From positions 650,001 through 714,000 of the forward strand of contig NZ_OY781378.1 of NCBI RefSeq assembly GCF_963676665.1: 64,000 bases of DNA, in the 5' to 3' direction. The notes under the pieces are model-generated. The model did no database searches. It worked only from the letters and a program-made list of their open reading frames with translations, and was not told the DNA's origin. Made by a program: the position numbers and the translations under genes. How positions within the stretch are numbered: the first letter of the stretch is position 1; every line of letters begins with the position of its first letter. The stretch comes from an uncultured Tolumonas sp. (lineage in GTDB: Bacteria; Pseudomonadota; Gammaproteobacteria; Enterobacterales; Aeromonadaceae). Positions 9,606 through 19,447 of the stretch are shown piece after piece.

Positions 9606-9632
9606 GAACTTTTCTCCAAAAATACTGTCTGA
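9606..9632 (+). promoter_or_regulatory. sigma-E autoregulatory promoter of rpoE
   Basis: GAACTT at 9606-9611 and TCTGA at 9628-9632 are separated by exactly 16 bases. This is the published sigma-E consensus in both elements and spacing. It lies 55 bases before the rpoE start codon, as expected for the self-activated promoter of rpoE-rseABC. Confidence 0.88.
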
Positions 9633-9686
9633 ATAAGAGTGCTACTTCGGGCCGATAGTGAAAATTTGGAGGAAATCGGCGTCGAT

Positions 9687-10271
9687 ATGAGCGATATAGA
9701 GATCGATCAACGGTTAGTTGAACGAGTGCAACATGGTGATAAACAAGCATTTAACCTGTTGGTAACAAAATACCAACGTAAGATCATGAATCTGGTTAGC
9801 CGCTATGTGAGTAACCCGAGTGACGGTGCCGATGTGGTACAGGAAGTGTTTATCAGCGCTTATCGTTTTTTGCCTTCATTCAGGAACGACAGTGCTTTTT
9901 ATACATGGCTGTATCGTATTGCTGTAAATACGGCGAAGAATTATCTGGTCTCTAATGGCCGGCGTCCACCGGGAATGGATGTTGATATTGGCGATGCGGA
10001 ACAATATGACTCTGGTGATGCGTTACGGGATATAGCGAGCCCTGAACGTTTACTGTCATCAGATCAGGTGCGACAAACGGTAACAGATGCGTTGCAATCA
10101 TTACCGGAAGATTTACGTACAGTGATTACATTACGTGAAATAGAAGGTTTGAGCTACGACGAGATAGCAGAAGTAATTGGTTGTCCTGTTGGCACTGTCC
10201 GTTCTCGTATTTTTCGTGCTCGGGAAGTTATTGATAATCGTCTTAAGGCCGTACTGCAGGGAATAGATTAG
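9687..10271 (+). CDS. rpoE: RNA polymerase sigma-E factor
   Basis: This ECF sigma factor directs the envelope stress response to misfolded outer-membrane proteins. The 194-residue product has region 2 (AFNLLVTKYQRKI, DVVQEVFISAYR, FYTWLYRIAVNTAKNYLV) for -10 recognition, then region 4 (LPEDLRTVITLREIEGLSYDEIAEVIGCPVGTVRSRIFRARE begins near residue 135) for -35 recognition. ATG 9687 gives a start matching the E. coli protein (MSE..DQxLVERVQ); a GGAGG lies rather far upstream (about 14 bases). The gene heads rpoE-rseA-rseB-rseC and has a consensus sigma-E promoter. The protein is expected to be held by RseA at the membrane until stress triggers proteolysis. Confidence 0.97.
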   Translation: MSDIEIDQRLVERVQHGDKQAFNLLVTKYQRKIMNLVSRYVSNPSDGADVVQEVFISAYRFLPSFRNDSAFYTWLYRIAVNTAKNYLVSNGRRPPGMDVDIGDAEQYDSGDALRDIASPERLLSSDQVRQTVTDALQSLPEDLRTVITLREIEGLSYDEIAEVIGCPVGTVRSRIFRAREVIDNRLKAVLQGID

Positions 10272-10306
10272 GATTATCCTGCTTTGAAATGGAGTAACGG
10301 GTTAGT

Positions 10307-10885
10307 ATGACTACATCAAAAGAACGCATTTCAGCTCTGATGGATAACGAATTGCCGTCCGAGCAATCAATGAAAGCCTTGCTGGAAGATCCTTCTTTAT
10401 CTGCAACATGGGAACGCTATCATCTCATCGGTGATGCGTTGCGTAATGAGTTACCGGAATATTTAGATGATACTTTATCTCAGCGCATCGCTAATGCGTT
10501 AGAGCAAGAGCCAACCATCCTTGCGCCGAAACCTCAACGCTCTTTCTTGTCTGTAGTTCAACCAAAAATTAAACAATTTATGCAAGTTGCAGGGCAATAT
10601 GGCATTGCTGCATCTGTAGCTGTCGCAGTTCTTGTTGGTATTCAACAATATCAGCAACAAGATTCTATGAATGCGGTTATCAAACAAGGGCCTGTGCTGA
10701 ACACAATTCCAGTCGCTGGTGGCTCAGCAACACCGGTAAGTATTAATTACAATACTGATCGTATTCATGCTCAATCGCAATCTCAGGTATTATCTGAAAA
10801 ACAACTGCAAGAGCAACGCCAGCGCATTGCTCGGTACATTCAAGATCACCAATTACAGCAACGTCTGTCACAAGTTGAGCGGTAA
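10307..10885 (+). CDS. rseA: anti-sigma-E factor RseA
   Basis: RseA is a single-pass inner-membrane protein that binds sigma-E in the cytoplasm and is cut by DegS, RseP and ClpXP during stress. The 192-residue product starts with the RseA-N type domain (ERISALMDNELPSEQ, WERYHLIGDALR), followed by one transmembrane helix around residues 97-113 (GIAASVAVAVLVGI) and a Gln-rich periplasmic tail that ends ..HQLQQRLSQVER and would interact with RseB. It sits 35 bases after rpoE in the same operon. Confidence 0.95.
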   Translation: MTTSKERISALMDNELPSEQSMKALLEDPSLSATWERYHLIGDALRNELPEYLDDTLSQRIANALEQEPTILAPKPQRSFLSVVQPKIKQFMQVAGQYGIAASVAVAVLVGIQQYQQQDSMNAVIKQGPVLNTIPVAGGSATPVSINYNTDRIHAQSQSQVLSEKQLQEQRQRIARYIQDHQLQQRLSQVER

Positions 10886-10892
10886 TCGAATT

Positions 10893-11873
10893 TTGATACA
10901 TCGTATAGCGTTAGCTTTTTTTCTTATTGGTTCATTCGTCTCTAAAGCCTCAGCAGACCCTTCTGCAGAGGCTTTGTTATTTCAAATGCAGCGTGGTTAT
11001 CATCACAACAATTTTGAGTTGGCGCTGGTGCATATACTACAAAATAACATTGAGCCATTAAGATTGACCCATGGTTGGTATGCCAACAACGAGATCACTC
11101 ATCTGCTGTCTTTAAGTGGTCGACCGGTTGAATATCTTGCAAAAAATAAACAAGTGACTTTCGCGGAGTCTGCTGAATTATCTTATACCTTGCAAAACTC
11201 GCGGCTACCTGGGCTCTGGTTTTCGGTTTTGAATTGCACTCCGGAAACCTTGCTGGAACATTATGAAGTTGTCAGCACAGGGAAAAATCGTATTGCTGGG
11301 CAAGTCGCGCAGTTAGTCAGGCTGTCAGCCAAAGATGAGAGTAAATATAACTTTATCCTTTGGTTGGAACAGAAAACTGGTATTTTACTGCGTCTGGATA
11401 TTAACGATGCGCAAGGCAATCTGGTTGAGCAGTATCTTGGCGTTGATTTTCGTTTTTTACCTGAAAATGCTTCAAATATTAAAGCTATCGCATCGACGAA
11501 AGTACCGCTAGCCGAACGTAATCAGGATATTTATCGGGCAGATCCTGATTCTCATTTGTGGAAACTTGGCTGGTTACCGGCGGGCTTTGTACCGTTATCT
11601 GCGGATCAACATAAACTAATCGGTAGCGAGGAATTGGTGGACTATTTCTTGCTTAGTGATGGATTAGTGGATGTCTCTGTTTATATTTCGCGGTTATCAG
11701 CTAAAGGCGCTGTGCGTGAAAAAGAGCAATTTGCCATGTCTGGTGCTACTTCTGTTTTAAGCTTGAGCCGGGATGACGGTGTGACTTTAACGGTTGTGGG
11801 TGAGTTACCAGCAGCAAGTTTGCACCGTATAGCGGAGACTATTCAGGTTAATCAGCAGGAGAATAGTCGATGA
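10893..11873 (+). CDS. rseB: sigma-E regulatory protein RseB
   Basis: RseB is the periplasmic protein that protects RseA from DegS and senses lipids or lipopolysaccharide intermediates. The product, about 326 residues, has a signal peptide (HRIALAFFLIGSFVSKASA), the LolA-like N-terminal domain beginning AEALLFQMQRGYHHNNFEL, and a C-terminal domain containing LWKLGWLPAGF and SVYISRL. No ATG lies near the signal peptide. TTG at 10893 is proposed as start; TTG at 10875, inside rseA, or an ATT are alternatives. The longer ATG/GTG-type starts lie deep within rseA and would spoil the signal sequence. It overlaps rseC by 4 bases. Confidence 0.9.
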   Translation: MIHRIALAFFLIGSFVSKASADPSAEALLFQMQRGYHHNNFELALVHILQNNIEPLRLTHGWYANNEITHLLSLSGRPVEYLAKNKQVTFAESAELSYTLQNSRLPGLWFSVLNCTPETLLEHYEVVSTGKNRIAGQVAQLVRLSAKDESKYNFILWLEQKTGILLRLDINDAQGNLVEQYLGVDFRFLPENASNIKAIASTKVPLAERNQDIYRADPDSHLWKLGWLPAGFVPLSADQHKLIGSEELVDYFLLSDGLVDVSVYISRLSAKGAVREKEQFAMSGATSVLSLSRDDGVTLTVVGELPAASLHRIAETIQVNQQENSR

Positions 11874-12337
11874 TTGAAGCAATCGCTACTGTCGTAGCAA
11901 CAAAGACCGGTATGGTCAGTGTCGAATATAAACGATCATCTGCATGCGGGCATTGTCAGCAAGAATCAAGCTGCAATATCAGTTCGATGGCTAAAGAAGA
12001 AAAAAACGATGCGCAAATTATTGATGTTGCCTGTTCGTTAGAATTGGAAGTCGGGCAACAGGTGCGAATTGGTATCCCGGAAAATGGGCTGCTGAAAGGG
12101 GCTTTGTTGGTCTATATCCTACCGTTATTTTTTATCATGCTGGGTGCAGCTATCGGGCAGTACTTATCAGTAGCGGATGCGGAGTGGCCATCGGTAGCTG
12201 GCGCTTTTCTGGGCGGCAGTGTTGGTTTTCTTCTGATGCGTTTTAAATCGGCCAGACTGACCAAAGCTGAATATAAACCCGTGATATTAGGGGTGACGAT
12301 CCCAATCATTTCTGTGCTGCAGAACAACTGTCACTGA
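11870..12337 (+). CDS. rseC: SoxR-reducing / sigma-E modulator RseC
   Basis: RseC is an inner-membrane protein linked to sigma-E control and, as part of the Rsx-RseC system, to reduction of SoxR. The 155-residue product has the family Cys cluster CGHCQQESSC (residues 26-35), where four-cysteine spacing suggests a metal or Fe-S site. Two transmembrane helices follow (GALLVYILPLFFIMLGAAIG and VAGAFLGGSVGFLLM). It is the last gene of the rpoE operon. A perfect 8-bp inverted repeat (12345-12352 / 12369-12376) follows without a T-run, so transcription might continue into lepA. Confidence 0.93.
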   Translation: MIEAIATVVATKTGMVSVEYKRSSACGHCQQESSCNISSMAKEEKNDAQIIDVACSLELEVGQQVRIGIPENGLLKGALLVYILPLFFIMLGAAIGQYLSVADAEWPSVAGAFLGGSVGFLLMRFKSARLTKAEYKPVILGVTIPIISVLQNNCH

Positions 12338-12475
12338 CCGATTTCTGACTGTACTGGCTGTCGTTCTGACAGTCAGTGCAATCATTCACGACTAATCATA
12401 GCTCTACCGCCGCTAATCCAGTAAAATCCTGCTCAAATTATCGTTAATTACATGCCATCAGATAAATAAGACCTC

Positions 12476-14272
12476 ATGAAAAATATTCGTAACTTCTCTA
12501 TTATTGCCCATATTGACCATGGTAAATCCACACTGTCAGACCGCTTGATTCAGACTTGTGGCGGCCTCAGCGAACGTGAAATGCAAGCGCAGGTTCTGGA
12601 TTCCATGGATCTTGAACGTGAACGTGGGATCACGATCAAGGCGCAGAGTGTTACGCTGGATTACAAAGCTAAAGATGGTGAAACTTATCAACTGAATTTC
12701 ATCGATACCCCTGGCCATGTGGATTTTTCCTATGAAGTTTCGCGTTCACTGGCTGCCTGTGAAGGGGCATTGCTGGTGGTTGATGCAGGACAAGGCGTAG
12801 AAGCTCAAACCTTAGCAAACTGCTATACCGCGATGGAAATGAACCTCGAAGTGGTTCCTGTGCTGAATAAGATCGATTTACCGCAGGCAGAACCAGAGCG
12901 TGTTGCCGAAGAGATCGAAGACATTGTCGGCATCGATGCAATGGATGCTGTGCGTTGCTCAGCTAAAACAGGTCTGGGCGTTGATGACGTATTGGAAGAG
13001 ATTGTAAAACGAATTCCAGCGCCGGAAGGTGATCCTGATGCGCCATTGCAGGCACTGATTATTGACTCCTGGTTCGATGATTATCTCGGTGTGGTGTCTC
13101 TCGTTCGTATTAAAAATGGTTCATTGAAAAAGAACGACAAAATCAAGGTAATGAGCACCGGCCAGACTTGGGGTGTTGATCGCCTTGGTATTTCAACACC
13201 CAAACAGAAAGATACTTTAGCCTTAAATTGTGGTGAAGTAGGTTGGGTCGTGTGCGGTATCAAAGACATCCATGGTGCACCAGTCGGTGACACACTGACA
13301 CTGGCTAAAAATGGTGCAGAAAACGCATTACCTGGCTTTAAAAAAGTGAAACCACAGGTATATGCCGGTCTATTCCCAATCTCATCGGAAGATTATGAAG
13401 CGTTTCGTGATGCGTTAGAAAAACTGTCGCTGAACGATGCCTCACTGTTTTTCGAACCAGAAAACTCGACTGCGCTAGGTTTCGGTTTCCGTTGTGGTTT
13501 CTTGGGCATGCTGCACATGGAAATCATTCAGGAACGTCTGGAACGAGAGTATGATCTTGATTTGATTACCACTGCACCGACAGTAGTATATGAAATCGCG
13601 ATGACCGACGGCACGACGATTCATATTGATAGCCCATCTAATTTACCAGCCATCAATAACATTGAAGAGCTTCGTGAGCCGATCGCGGAATGCAATATTT
13701 TGGTTCCACAAGAGTACCTTGGTAATGTCATCACGCTGTGTATCGAAAAACGTGGTGTGCAAACCAACATGGTTTATCACGGTAACCAAGTTGCGTTGAC
13801 TTATGAAATTCCAATGGCCGAAGTGGTGCTGGATTTCTTTGACCGTCTGAAATCGACCAGTCGTGGTTATGCGTCTTTAGATTATGGTTTTAAACGCTTT
13901 GATGCTGCAGATATGGTGCGTCTGGATATTCTGATCAACGGTGAGCGAGTTGATGCGCTGGCTATTATCACGCACAAAGACAATGCACCATTCCGCGGTC
14001 GTCAGTTGGTTGAAAAAATGCGTGAACTGATCCCACGGCAGATGTTTGATATTGCTATTCAAGCTGCAATTGGCAATCACATCATTGCGCGTAGTACCGT
14101 GAAAGCAATGCGTAAAGACGTATTGGCGAAATGTTATGGTGGTGACGTCAGTCGTAAGAAAAAGCTGCTGAATAAGCAGAAAGAAGGTAAAAAGAGAATG
14201 AAGTCGGTAGGTCGAGTTGACGTACCACAAGAAGCATTCCTTGCAATCTTGCATGTCGGAAAGGATAACTAA
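12476..14272 (+). CDS. lepA: elongation factor 4 (LepA)
   Basis: LepA is a ribosome-dependent GTPase that acts on stalled or pretranslocation ribosomes and has been linked to 30S assembly. The 598 residues match E. coli LepA in length. The G domain shows G1 [10 protein letters not shown]3 DTPGH, G4 NKID and G5 SAK; EF-G-like domains II, III and V follow ([15 protein letters not shown]), and the LepA-specific C-terminal domain includes [19 protein letters not shown] and KKRMKSVG. The start at 12476 is usual for the family ([14 protein letters not shown]). lepB follows three bases later, the conserved lepA-lepB pair. Confidence 0.98.
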   Translation: MKNIRNFSIIAHIDHGKSTLSDRLIQTCGGLSEREMQAQVLDSMDLERERGITIKAQSVTLDYKAKDGETYQLNFIDTPGHVDFSYEVSRSLAACEGALLVVDAGQGVEAQTLANCYTAMEMNLEVVPVLNKIDLPQAEPERVAEEIEDIVGIDAMDAVRCSAKTGLGVDDVLEEIVKRIPAPEGDPDAPLQALIIDSWFDDYLGVVSLVRIKNGSLKKNDKIKVMSTGQTWGVDRLGISTPKQKDTLALNCGEVGWVVCGIKDIHGAPVGDTLTLAKNGAENALPGFKKVKPQVYAGLFPISSEDYEAFRDALEKLSLNDASLFFEPENSTALGFGFRCGFLGMLHMEIIQERLEREYDLDLITTAPTVVYEIAMTDGTTIHIDSPSNLPAINNIEELREPIAECNILVPQEYLGNVITLCIEKRGVQTNMVYHGNQVALTYEIPMAEVVLDFFDRLKSTSRGYASLDYGFKRFDAADMVRLDILINGERVDALAIITHKDNAPFRGRQLVEKMRELIPRQMFDIAIQAAIGNHIIARSTVKAMRKDVLAKCYGGDVSRKKKLLNKQKEGKKRMKSVGRVDVPQEAFLAILHVGKDN

Positions 14273-14275
14273 TTA

Positions 14276-15196
14276 ATGGCTAATACGTTTGCACTGATTC
14301 TGGTTGCAGTCACATTGGTAACTGGATTGGTTTGGTTACTGGATCATTGGGTGTTGGTTCGTTTTAGAGCGGCAAAAGCGCGTCAGGCACAAGCTTCAGC
14401 GGGTTCACCTCTGACGGCTGAAGCCATCGAAAAATTGATGACAGAACCGGTTTGGGTTGAACAGTGCAAAGGCATTTTTCCGGTTATTGCTGCCGTATTA
14501 GTGTTACGTTCATTTTTATATGAGCCATTTCAGATCCCATCCGGTTCGATGATGCCTACTCTGCTGGAAGGGGATTTTATTCTGGTGAATAAATATACCT
14601 ACGGTTTGAAAGAGCCGGTGACGAATCGTACGATGCTGGAAACCGGGCATCCGCAGCGCGGTGATGTGATTGTATTTAAATATCCGGAAAACCCGCGTAT
14701 TGATTACATCAAACGTGTAATTGGTTTACCTGGCGATCGCATTATTTTTCGTGATAAAGAGCTTTATCTGCAACCCGCGTGTCACGACAGTAAAGTTTGT
14801 CCACAACTGCAGAAAATTAATACTACCTTTGTAGAGAGTGGTGAATTTAGCCAGTTAGGTATGCCGTTGGAGCATTACACGGAAAAACTGACTACCACGA
14901 AAAGCCATGACATTCTGCGTAATAGCTTTATTCCTGATCGCACAGGCATGTATTACCAACAACCAGGCCAACCTGTGGGTGAATGGGTGGTGCCGGAAGG
15001 GCACTATTTTGCTATGGGAGATAACCGCGATAACAGCCAAGACAGTCGTTTCTGGGGCTTTGTGCCGGAACGTAATCTGGTTGGGAAAGCGGTTGCTATC
15101 TGGATGAGTTTTGAATTCGATCGCCCGGCAGGTAGTTCTGTACCTAGTTGGATACCGACCGGTGTTCGTTTTAATCGTATAGGCAGTATTCAGTGA
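14276..15196 (+). CDS. lepB: signal peptidase I
   Basis: LepB is the inner-membrane serine protease that removes signal peptides from exported proteins. The 306-residue protein has two N-terminal transmembrane helices (about 5-22 and 61-78), the catalytic serine in [14 protein letters not shown], and the catalytic lysine in [12 protein letters not shown]. Box [13 protein letters not shown], and [13 protein letters not shown] are present. It is somewhat shorter than E. coli LepB (324). It overlaps rnc by 4 bases, forming a translationally coupled chain with rnc and era. Confidence 0.97.
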   Translation: MANTFALILVAVTLVTGLVWLLDHWVLVRFRAAKARQAQASAGSPLTAEAIEKLMTEPVWVEQCKGIFPVIAAVLVLRSFLYEPFQIPSGSMMPTLLEGDFILVNKYTYGLKEPVTNRTMLETGHPQRGDVIVFKYPENPRIDYIKRVIGLPGDRIIFRDKELYLQPACHDSKVCPQLQKINTTFVESGEFSQLGMPLEHYTEKLTTTKSHDILRNSFIPDRTGMYYQQPGQPVGEWVVPEGHYFAMGDNRDNSQDSRFWGFVPERNLVGKAVAIWMSFEFDRPAGSSVPSWIPTGVRFNRIGSIQ

Positions 15197-15864
15197 ATGA
15201 TAAGTTACCCCGCTTAGAACAAAAACTAGGCTATTCGTTTCAAAATAAAGATCTGTTAGTTCGCTCTATCACGCATCGTAGTGCTGGTTCTCGTCATAAC
15301 GAGCGGTTGGAGTTTTTAGGTGATTCCATATTAAGTCTGGTTATCGCCGAGGTGCTTTACCATCGTTTCCCCAATGTCAGTGAAGGGGATATGAGCCGTA
15401 TGCGCGCAACTTTAGTTCGTGAACGTACTTTGGCTGAGCTGGCCCGGGAGTTTGCGCTCGGTGATTATTTGATCCTGGGGCCTGGTGAGCTGAAAAGTGG
15501 TGGCTATCGCCGCGAATCAATTTTAGCGGACACCGTCGAAGCGTTAATTGGCGCCATCTATATCGATAGTAATCTCGATGCGATCAGATCGCTGTTATTA
15601 ACTTGGTACAACGATCGTTTGGATGCTATTCGCCCTGGTGTGGAACAAAAAGATCCGAAAACACGTTTGCAGGAACATTTGCAAGGCCGCCGTCGTTCGT
15701 TACCAACCTATGCGGTAACTGACGTGAAAGGGGAAGCACACAATCAACAATTTACCGTTGAATGTGTAATTGAAGATATCTCTGCTGCGTTTATTGGAGT
15801 CGGTTCCAGTCGCAGAAAGGCCGAACAGGCCGCTGCTGAAAAAGCACTGGAGCAATTAATATGA
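15193..15864 (+). CDS. rnc: ribonuclease III
   Basis: RNase III cleaves double-stranded RNA, processing rRNA precursors and many mRNAs. The 223-residue product has the signature [11 protein letters not shown] with catalytic acidic residues, a second acidic site around [13 protein letters not shown], and a C-terminal double-stranded RNA-binding domain ([14 protein letters not shown] ... [19 protein letters not shown]). It starts with GTG at 15193, overlapping the lepB stop. In E. coli, rnc cuts its own leader; no equivalent hairpin was looked for in depth here because the leader is inside lepB. Confidence 0.97.
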   Translation: MNDKLPRLEQKLGYSFQNKDLLVRSITHRSAGSRHNERLEFLGDSILSLVIAEVLYHRFPNVSEGDMSRMRATLVRERTLAELAREFALGDYLILGPGELKSGGYRRESILADTVEALIGAIYIDSNLDAIRSLLLTWYNDRLDAIRPGVEQKDPKTRLQEHLQGRRRSLPTYAVTDVKGEAHNQQFTVECVIEDISAAFIGVGSSRRKAEQAAAEKALEQLI

Positions 15865-16772
15865 CCGAAATGACTGAAGAGAAAACCTACTGTGGTTTTG
15901 TGGCTATTGTTGGCCGCCCGAATGTGGGTAAATCGACTTTGCTGAATAAATTACTGGGCCAGAAAGTCAGTATCACGTCACGCAAACCACAAACCACACG
16001 TCACCGTATTTTGGGGATTGATACTCAAGGGGCTTATCAAACTATCTTTGTTGATACCCCTGGTCTGCATATTGAAGAAAAACGCGCCATTAACCGTTTG
16101 ATGAATCGCGCTGCAACCAGTTCGCTGGGTGATGTAGAAATGGTGGTGTTTGTGGTTGATGGCACACAATGGACCGCTGATGATGATATGGTGCTGAATA
16201 AACTGCGCTATATGCAGTGTCCAGTTGTGCTGGCGGTCAATAAAGTCGATGTCATCAAAGACAAAGAGATCTTGTTACCGCATCTGCAGATGTTGGCGCA
16301 GAAAGGTAATTTTGCGGAGATCCTGCCTATTTCTGCGGAAAAAGGCACTAACGTCGAAAAAATCCGTGATATGGCGAAACGTCTGTTACCGGAAGGGCAG
16401 CATTATTTCCCGGAAGATTACATTACCGACCGCAGTTCACGTTTTATGGCGTCAGAGATCATTCGTGAGAAACTGATGCGTTTTACCGGTGAAGAATTAC
16501 CGTATTCAGTTACCGTAGAAATCGAACGTTTTAAAGTCGAAGACGATGGGCTGTTCCATATTAATGCGTTGATTCTGGTGGAACGAGAAGGCCAGAAGAA
16601 AATGGTGATCGGTAACAAAGGGGAAAAGCTGAAAGTTATTGGCACGGAAGCGCGTCTGGATATGGAGCGTTTATTCGGCCAGCGTGTTTTCTTAGAACTC
16701 TGGGTTAAGGTTAAATCCGGTTGGGCTGATGATGAACGTGCACTGCGTAGCTTAGGTTATGGTGATGACTGA
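15861..16772 (+). CDS. era: ribosome assembly GTPase Era
   Basis: Era is an essential GTPase that binds the 3' end of 16S rRNA during 30S maturation. The 303-residue protein has G1 [17 protein letters not shown], the switch segment [15 protein letters not shown]3 DTPGLH, G4 NKVD and a C-terminal KH domain ([22 protein letters not shown]). The ATG overlaps the rnc stop (ATGA). It keeps the rnc-era-recO order found across gammaproteobacteria. Confidence 0.98.
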   Translation: MTEMTEEKTYCGFVAIVGRPNVGKSTLLNKLLGQKVSITSRKPQTTRHRILGIDTQGAYQTIFVDTPGLHIEEKRAINRLMNRAATSSLGDVEMVVFVVDGTQWTADDDMVLNKLRYMQCPVVLAVNKVDVIKDKEILLPHLQMLAQKGNFAEILPISAEKGTNVEKIRDMAKRLLPEGQHYFPEDYITDRSSRFMASEIIREKLMRFTGEELPYSVTVEIERFKVEDDGLFHINALILVEREGQKKMVIGNKGEKLKVIGTEARLDMERLFGQRVFLELWVKVKSGWADDERALRSLGYGDD

Positions 16773-17484
16773 GCCGGAAATGTTACCGGCTTTTGTATTG
16801 CATACCCGTCCTTATCGTGAAACCAGCCAGCTGGTGGATCTTTTTGTGGCTTCCATGGGCAAAGTGTCCATGGTGGCTAAAGGTTCCCGCACATCCCGCT
16901 CTGCTGTAAAAGGGCTGTTACAGCCCTTTTTACCACTGCACATTCGTTATAGTGGTAAAAGTAATCTGAAAACTTTGATACAACTAGAGGCGCGAAGCCC
17001 ACAGGTTGCCCTACAGGGTGAGCGCTTATTTAGCGCCCTATATCTGAACGAACTGCTTTATCATCTCTTGGAACCGGATACTGAATACCCGGGGCTTTAT
17101 AGTAGTTATTTTCAGACATTGCTGGTTTTAGCTGATCCGCTGCAACCGGTCTCTCCCTTATTACGACAATTTGAATTACTCTTGTTGCAGCAATTGGGTT
17201 ATGGCGTCGATTTTTGTTATGCCGCCGATAGTGGTTTGCCCATCGATCCGGCCTGTTTTTATCGTTACGAACCAGAGGCGGGTTTTATTACTACTGCGCT
17301 GCGCGATCATGCCGTTTTTTCTGGCACAGAGATAATCGGTATGGCGGAGCGGGATTTTATTAATGCGCAAATTTTAGCGGCTGCCCGACGCTTTAGTCGT
17401 CAGGCCTTTGCCGCTTTATTGGGCAATCGTCCCCTGAAAAGCAGGGAGCTTTATTCTGCGTTTATAGCAAGGAGATCAGAGTGA
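16759..17484 (+). CDS. recO: DNA repair protein RecO
   Basis: RecO works with RecR and RecF to load RecA on SSB-covered single-stranded DNA and anneals strands. The 241-residue product has the N-terminal OB fold ([30 protein letters not shown]) and a helical C-terminal domain ([29 protein letters not shown]). It begins inside the end of era, at ATG 16759 or the nearby ATG 16765, and overlaps pdxJ by 4 bases. Confidence 0.95.
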   Translation: MVMTEPEMLPAFVLHTRPYRETSQLVDLFVASMGKVSMVAKGSRTSRSAVKGLLQPFLPLHIRYSGKSNLKTLIQLEARSPQVALQGERLFSALYLNELLYHLLEPDTEYPGLYSSYFQTLLVLADPLQPVSPLLRQFELLLLQQLGYGVDFCYAADSGLPIDPACFYRYEPEAGFITTALRDHAVFSGTEIIGMAERDFINAQILAAARRFSRQAFAALLGNRPLKSRELYSAFIARRSE

Positions 17485-18212
17485 GCAAAATTTTATTGGG
17501 TGTAAATATCGATCATGTTGCCACGTTACGTAATGCCCGTGGTACGGCTTACCCTGATCCCGTGTTTGCAGCGGCGTTAGCTGAACAGGCTGGTGCAGAA
17601 GGGATCACGGTACACTTGCGTGAAGATCGCCGTCATATCACTGATCGTGATGTGGAAATTCTGCGTCAGACCATTAAAACACGCATGAATTTAGAGATGG
17701 CAGTGACAGAAGAGATGCTGGCTATTGCTTGTCGTATCAAGCCACAGTTTGTCTGCTTAGTGCCAGAAAAACGCCAGGAAGTGACGACCGAAGGTGGTTT
17801 GGATGTGGCTTCGCAGGTAGTCCGCATTCGGAATGCGGTTGCACGTCTTGCGGCGGTTGGCACTCAGGTTTCTCTGTTTATCGATGCGGATCATGCCCAG
17901 ATTGATGCGGCAGTAGAAAGCGGCGCGCCTTACATTGAAATTCACACCGGTCGTTATGCTGACGCAGAAACTGAAGCAGAACAGCAAGCTGAGCTGGCGC
18001 GTATCGCCGAAGCAGCGGCATATGCTCATCAACGCGGCTTAAAAGTGAATGCGGGCCATGGCTTGCATTATCAAAACGTGCAAGCTATCGCCGCGATCCC
18101 TGAAATGGTTGAGTTAAACATCGGTCACGCCATCATTGGTCGCGCGGTATTTAGTGGTTTACCGGAAGCCGTTGCCGAAATGAAACGGTTGATGCTGGAA
18201 GCCCGTTTGTAA
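17481..18212 (+). CDS. pdxJ: pyridoxine 5'-phosphate synthase
   Basis: PdxJ condenses 1-deoxy-xylulose 5-phosphate with 3-amino-2-oxopropyl phosphate to form pyridoxine 5'-phosphate. The 243-residue TIM barrel has [19 protein letters not shown] at the start, [12 protein letters not shown], and the phosphate-binding C-terminal part [11 protein letters not shown] and [14 protein letters not shown]. It starts with GTG at 17481, preceded by AAGGAG. In E. coli and many relatives acpS follows directly; here a terminator and a converging decarboxylase gene follow instead. Confidence 0.97.
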   Translation: MSKILLGVNIDHVATLRNARGTAYPDPVFAAALAEQAGAEGITVHLREDRRHITDRDVEILRQTIKTRMNLEMAVTEEMLAIACRIKPQFVCLVPEKRQEVTTEGGLDVASQVVRIRNAVARLAAVGTQVSLFIDADHAQIDAAVESGAPYIEIHTGRYADAETEAEQQAELARIAEAAAYAHQRGLKVNAGHGLHYQNVQAIAAIPEMVELNIGHAIIGRAVFSGLPEAVAEMKRLMLEARL

Positions 18213-18233
18213 GTTATCAGAGCATATAAAACA

Positions 18234-18264
18234 AAAAGAGCAGTCGCGATGACTGCCCTTTTTT
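18234..18264. terminator. bidirectional terminator between pdxJ and the decarboxylase gene
   Basis: CAGTC-GCGAT-GACTG with flanking AAAAAGAG on the left and CCCTTTTTT on the right can terminate transcription from both converging genes. Confidence 0.82.
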
Positions 18265-18286
18265 ATGTGTAACTCTAAACTTCGTG

Positions 18287-19447
18287 TTACGCAACAGCAC
18301 GTAATTCGGCAGCTTCGTCGCTATCAACAACTAAAATATTCGCTTTGCGGAAGAAGTTAAACTCGGTTGCTGATGCCCAAGTGTAAGCGCCCATCATCTT
18401 ACCAATGATCACGTCACCCACATTCAGTGCAGGCAGATCGATATCATCGGCCAATACGTCAATGCTGTCACAGGTAGGGCCAGCCAGCACGGCTGGTAGC
18501 GCTTCACCGGTTGCATAAGGGGCAGACTTCGGATAGTTGATATGATCAAACAGCTGGCCGCTGTAGCTGCCATACAAACCATCGTCCAGGTAATACCACA
18601 TGCGGCCAAAGCGTTCCGCTTTACCCATGACGCTGGAAACAGAAGTCATGCAAGGTGCAGAAATGAAACGGCCTGGTTCAGCTAACAGACGAATACCTTC
18701 CGGTGTGTTGCTCAATGCTTCACGGATCGGCGCGCAAAATTCATAAATATCCAGATCGGCGCCATCGGCTGCGTAATTCACGGGGAACCCGCCACCAATA
18801 TCGAGTACTTGCAGATTAATATTTTCGGCTGCAGCATCACGGATCAGCTGATTACAAGCGGTGATCGCTTCAACATGACGTCGTGAGTTAGGCACTTGCG
18901 AGCCAACATGGAATGACAGGCCGATAACATTAAGACCTAACTCTTTTGCTTTACGCAGCAAAGGCAGTGTGGCTTCTGGTGTGCAGCCAAACTTCTTCGA
19001 CAGGTCAACCTTGCTTTCCGGGTTCGGGAAGCTGACGCGTAACAGCAGCTGTGCCTTGTCTTGATAAGGAATGAACTTTTCCAGCTCAATCGGGTTATCA
19101 AATACGAAAACTTTACAGCCGTAATCTAAGGCGTAACTAATGTCACCATCACGCTTGATAGGGTGAGTATGAATACAATCGTCCGGATTGATCTGATTTT
19201 CTAACATCAGATCGACTTCACCGTTCGTAGCTAAATCGAAACAACAGCCTTCGGCTTTTAATGTGGCAACTACCGCTGAATGGGGCAGCGGTTTTAAAGC
19301 ATAATGCATGCGAACGCCGGGTAGGGCTTTCACTAAAGCGCGATATTGTTTACGGACAGCGGCTTGATCCAGGACCAGCAACGGTGAACCATAGGTTTCT
19401 ACCAGGTCGCGATAATCCAGTTCAACAGGGACGATTTCATTATTCAT
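18287..19447 (-). CDS. fold-type III ornithine/lysine decarboxylase
   Basis: The product should be a PLP-dependent amino-acid decarboxylase making putrescine and/or cadaverine. The 386 residues have the alanine-racemase-like barrel with PLP lysine in YALKPLPHS, FHVGSQ, the glycine-rich DIGGGFPVNY phosphate-binding loop, LLAEPGRFI, and the C-terminal substrate Cys-Asp segment GPTCDSIDVLADD, with DDGLYGSYSGQ nearby. This is the eukaryote-like ODC family, unlike the large fold-type I SpeC/SpeF of E. coli; similar enzymes in Vibrio act on both ornithine and lysine. ATG 19447 is chosen; a GTG six codons earlier would use up the GAGG ribosome site. It stands alone between rlmJ and pdxJ. Substrate specificity cannot be read here. 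Confidence 0.9.
   Translation of the reverse strand: MNNEIVPVELDYRDLVETYGSPLLVLDQAAVRKQYRALVKALPGVRMHYALKPLPHSAVVATLKAEGCCFDLATNGEVDLMLENQINPDDCIHTHPIKRDGDISYALDYGCKVFVFDNPIELEKFIPYQDKAQLLLRVSFPNPESKVDLSKKFGCTPEATLPLLRKAKELGLNVIGLSFHVGSQVPNSRRHVEAITACNQLIRDAAAENINLQVLDIGGGFPVNYAADGADLDIYEFCAPIREALSNTPEGIRLLAEPGRFISAPCMTSVSSVMGKAERFGRMWYYLDDGLYGSYSGQLFDHINYPKSAPYATGEALPAVLAGPTCDSIDVLADDIDLPALNVGDVIIGKMMGAYTWASATEFNFFRKANILVVDSDEAAELRAVA

Noticed and set aside
12345-12376. rseC terminator
   Set aside because: The perfect 8-bp inverted repeat has no T-run and a 16-base loop, so termination cannot be supported.
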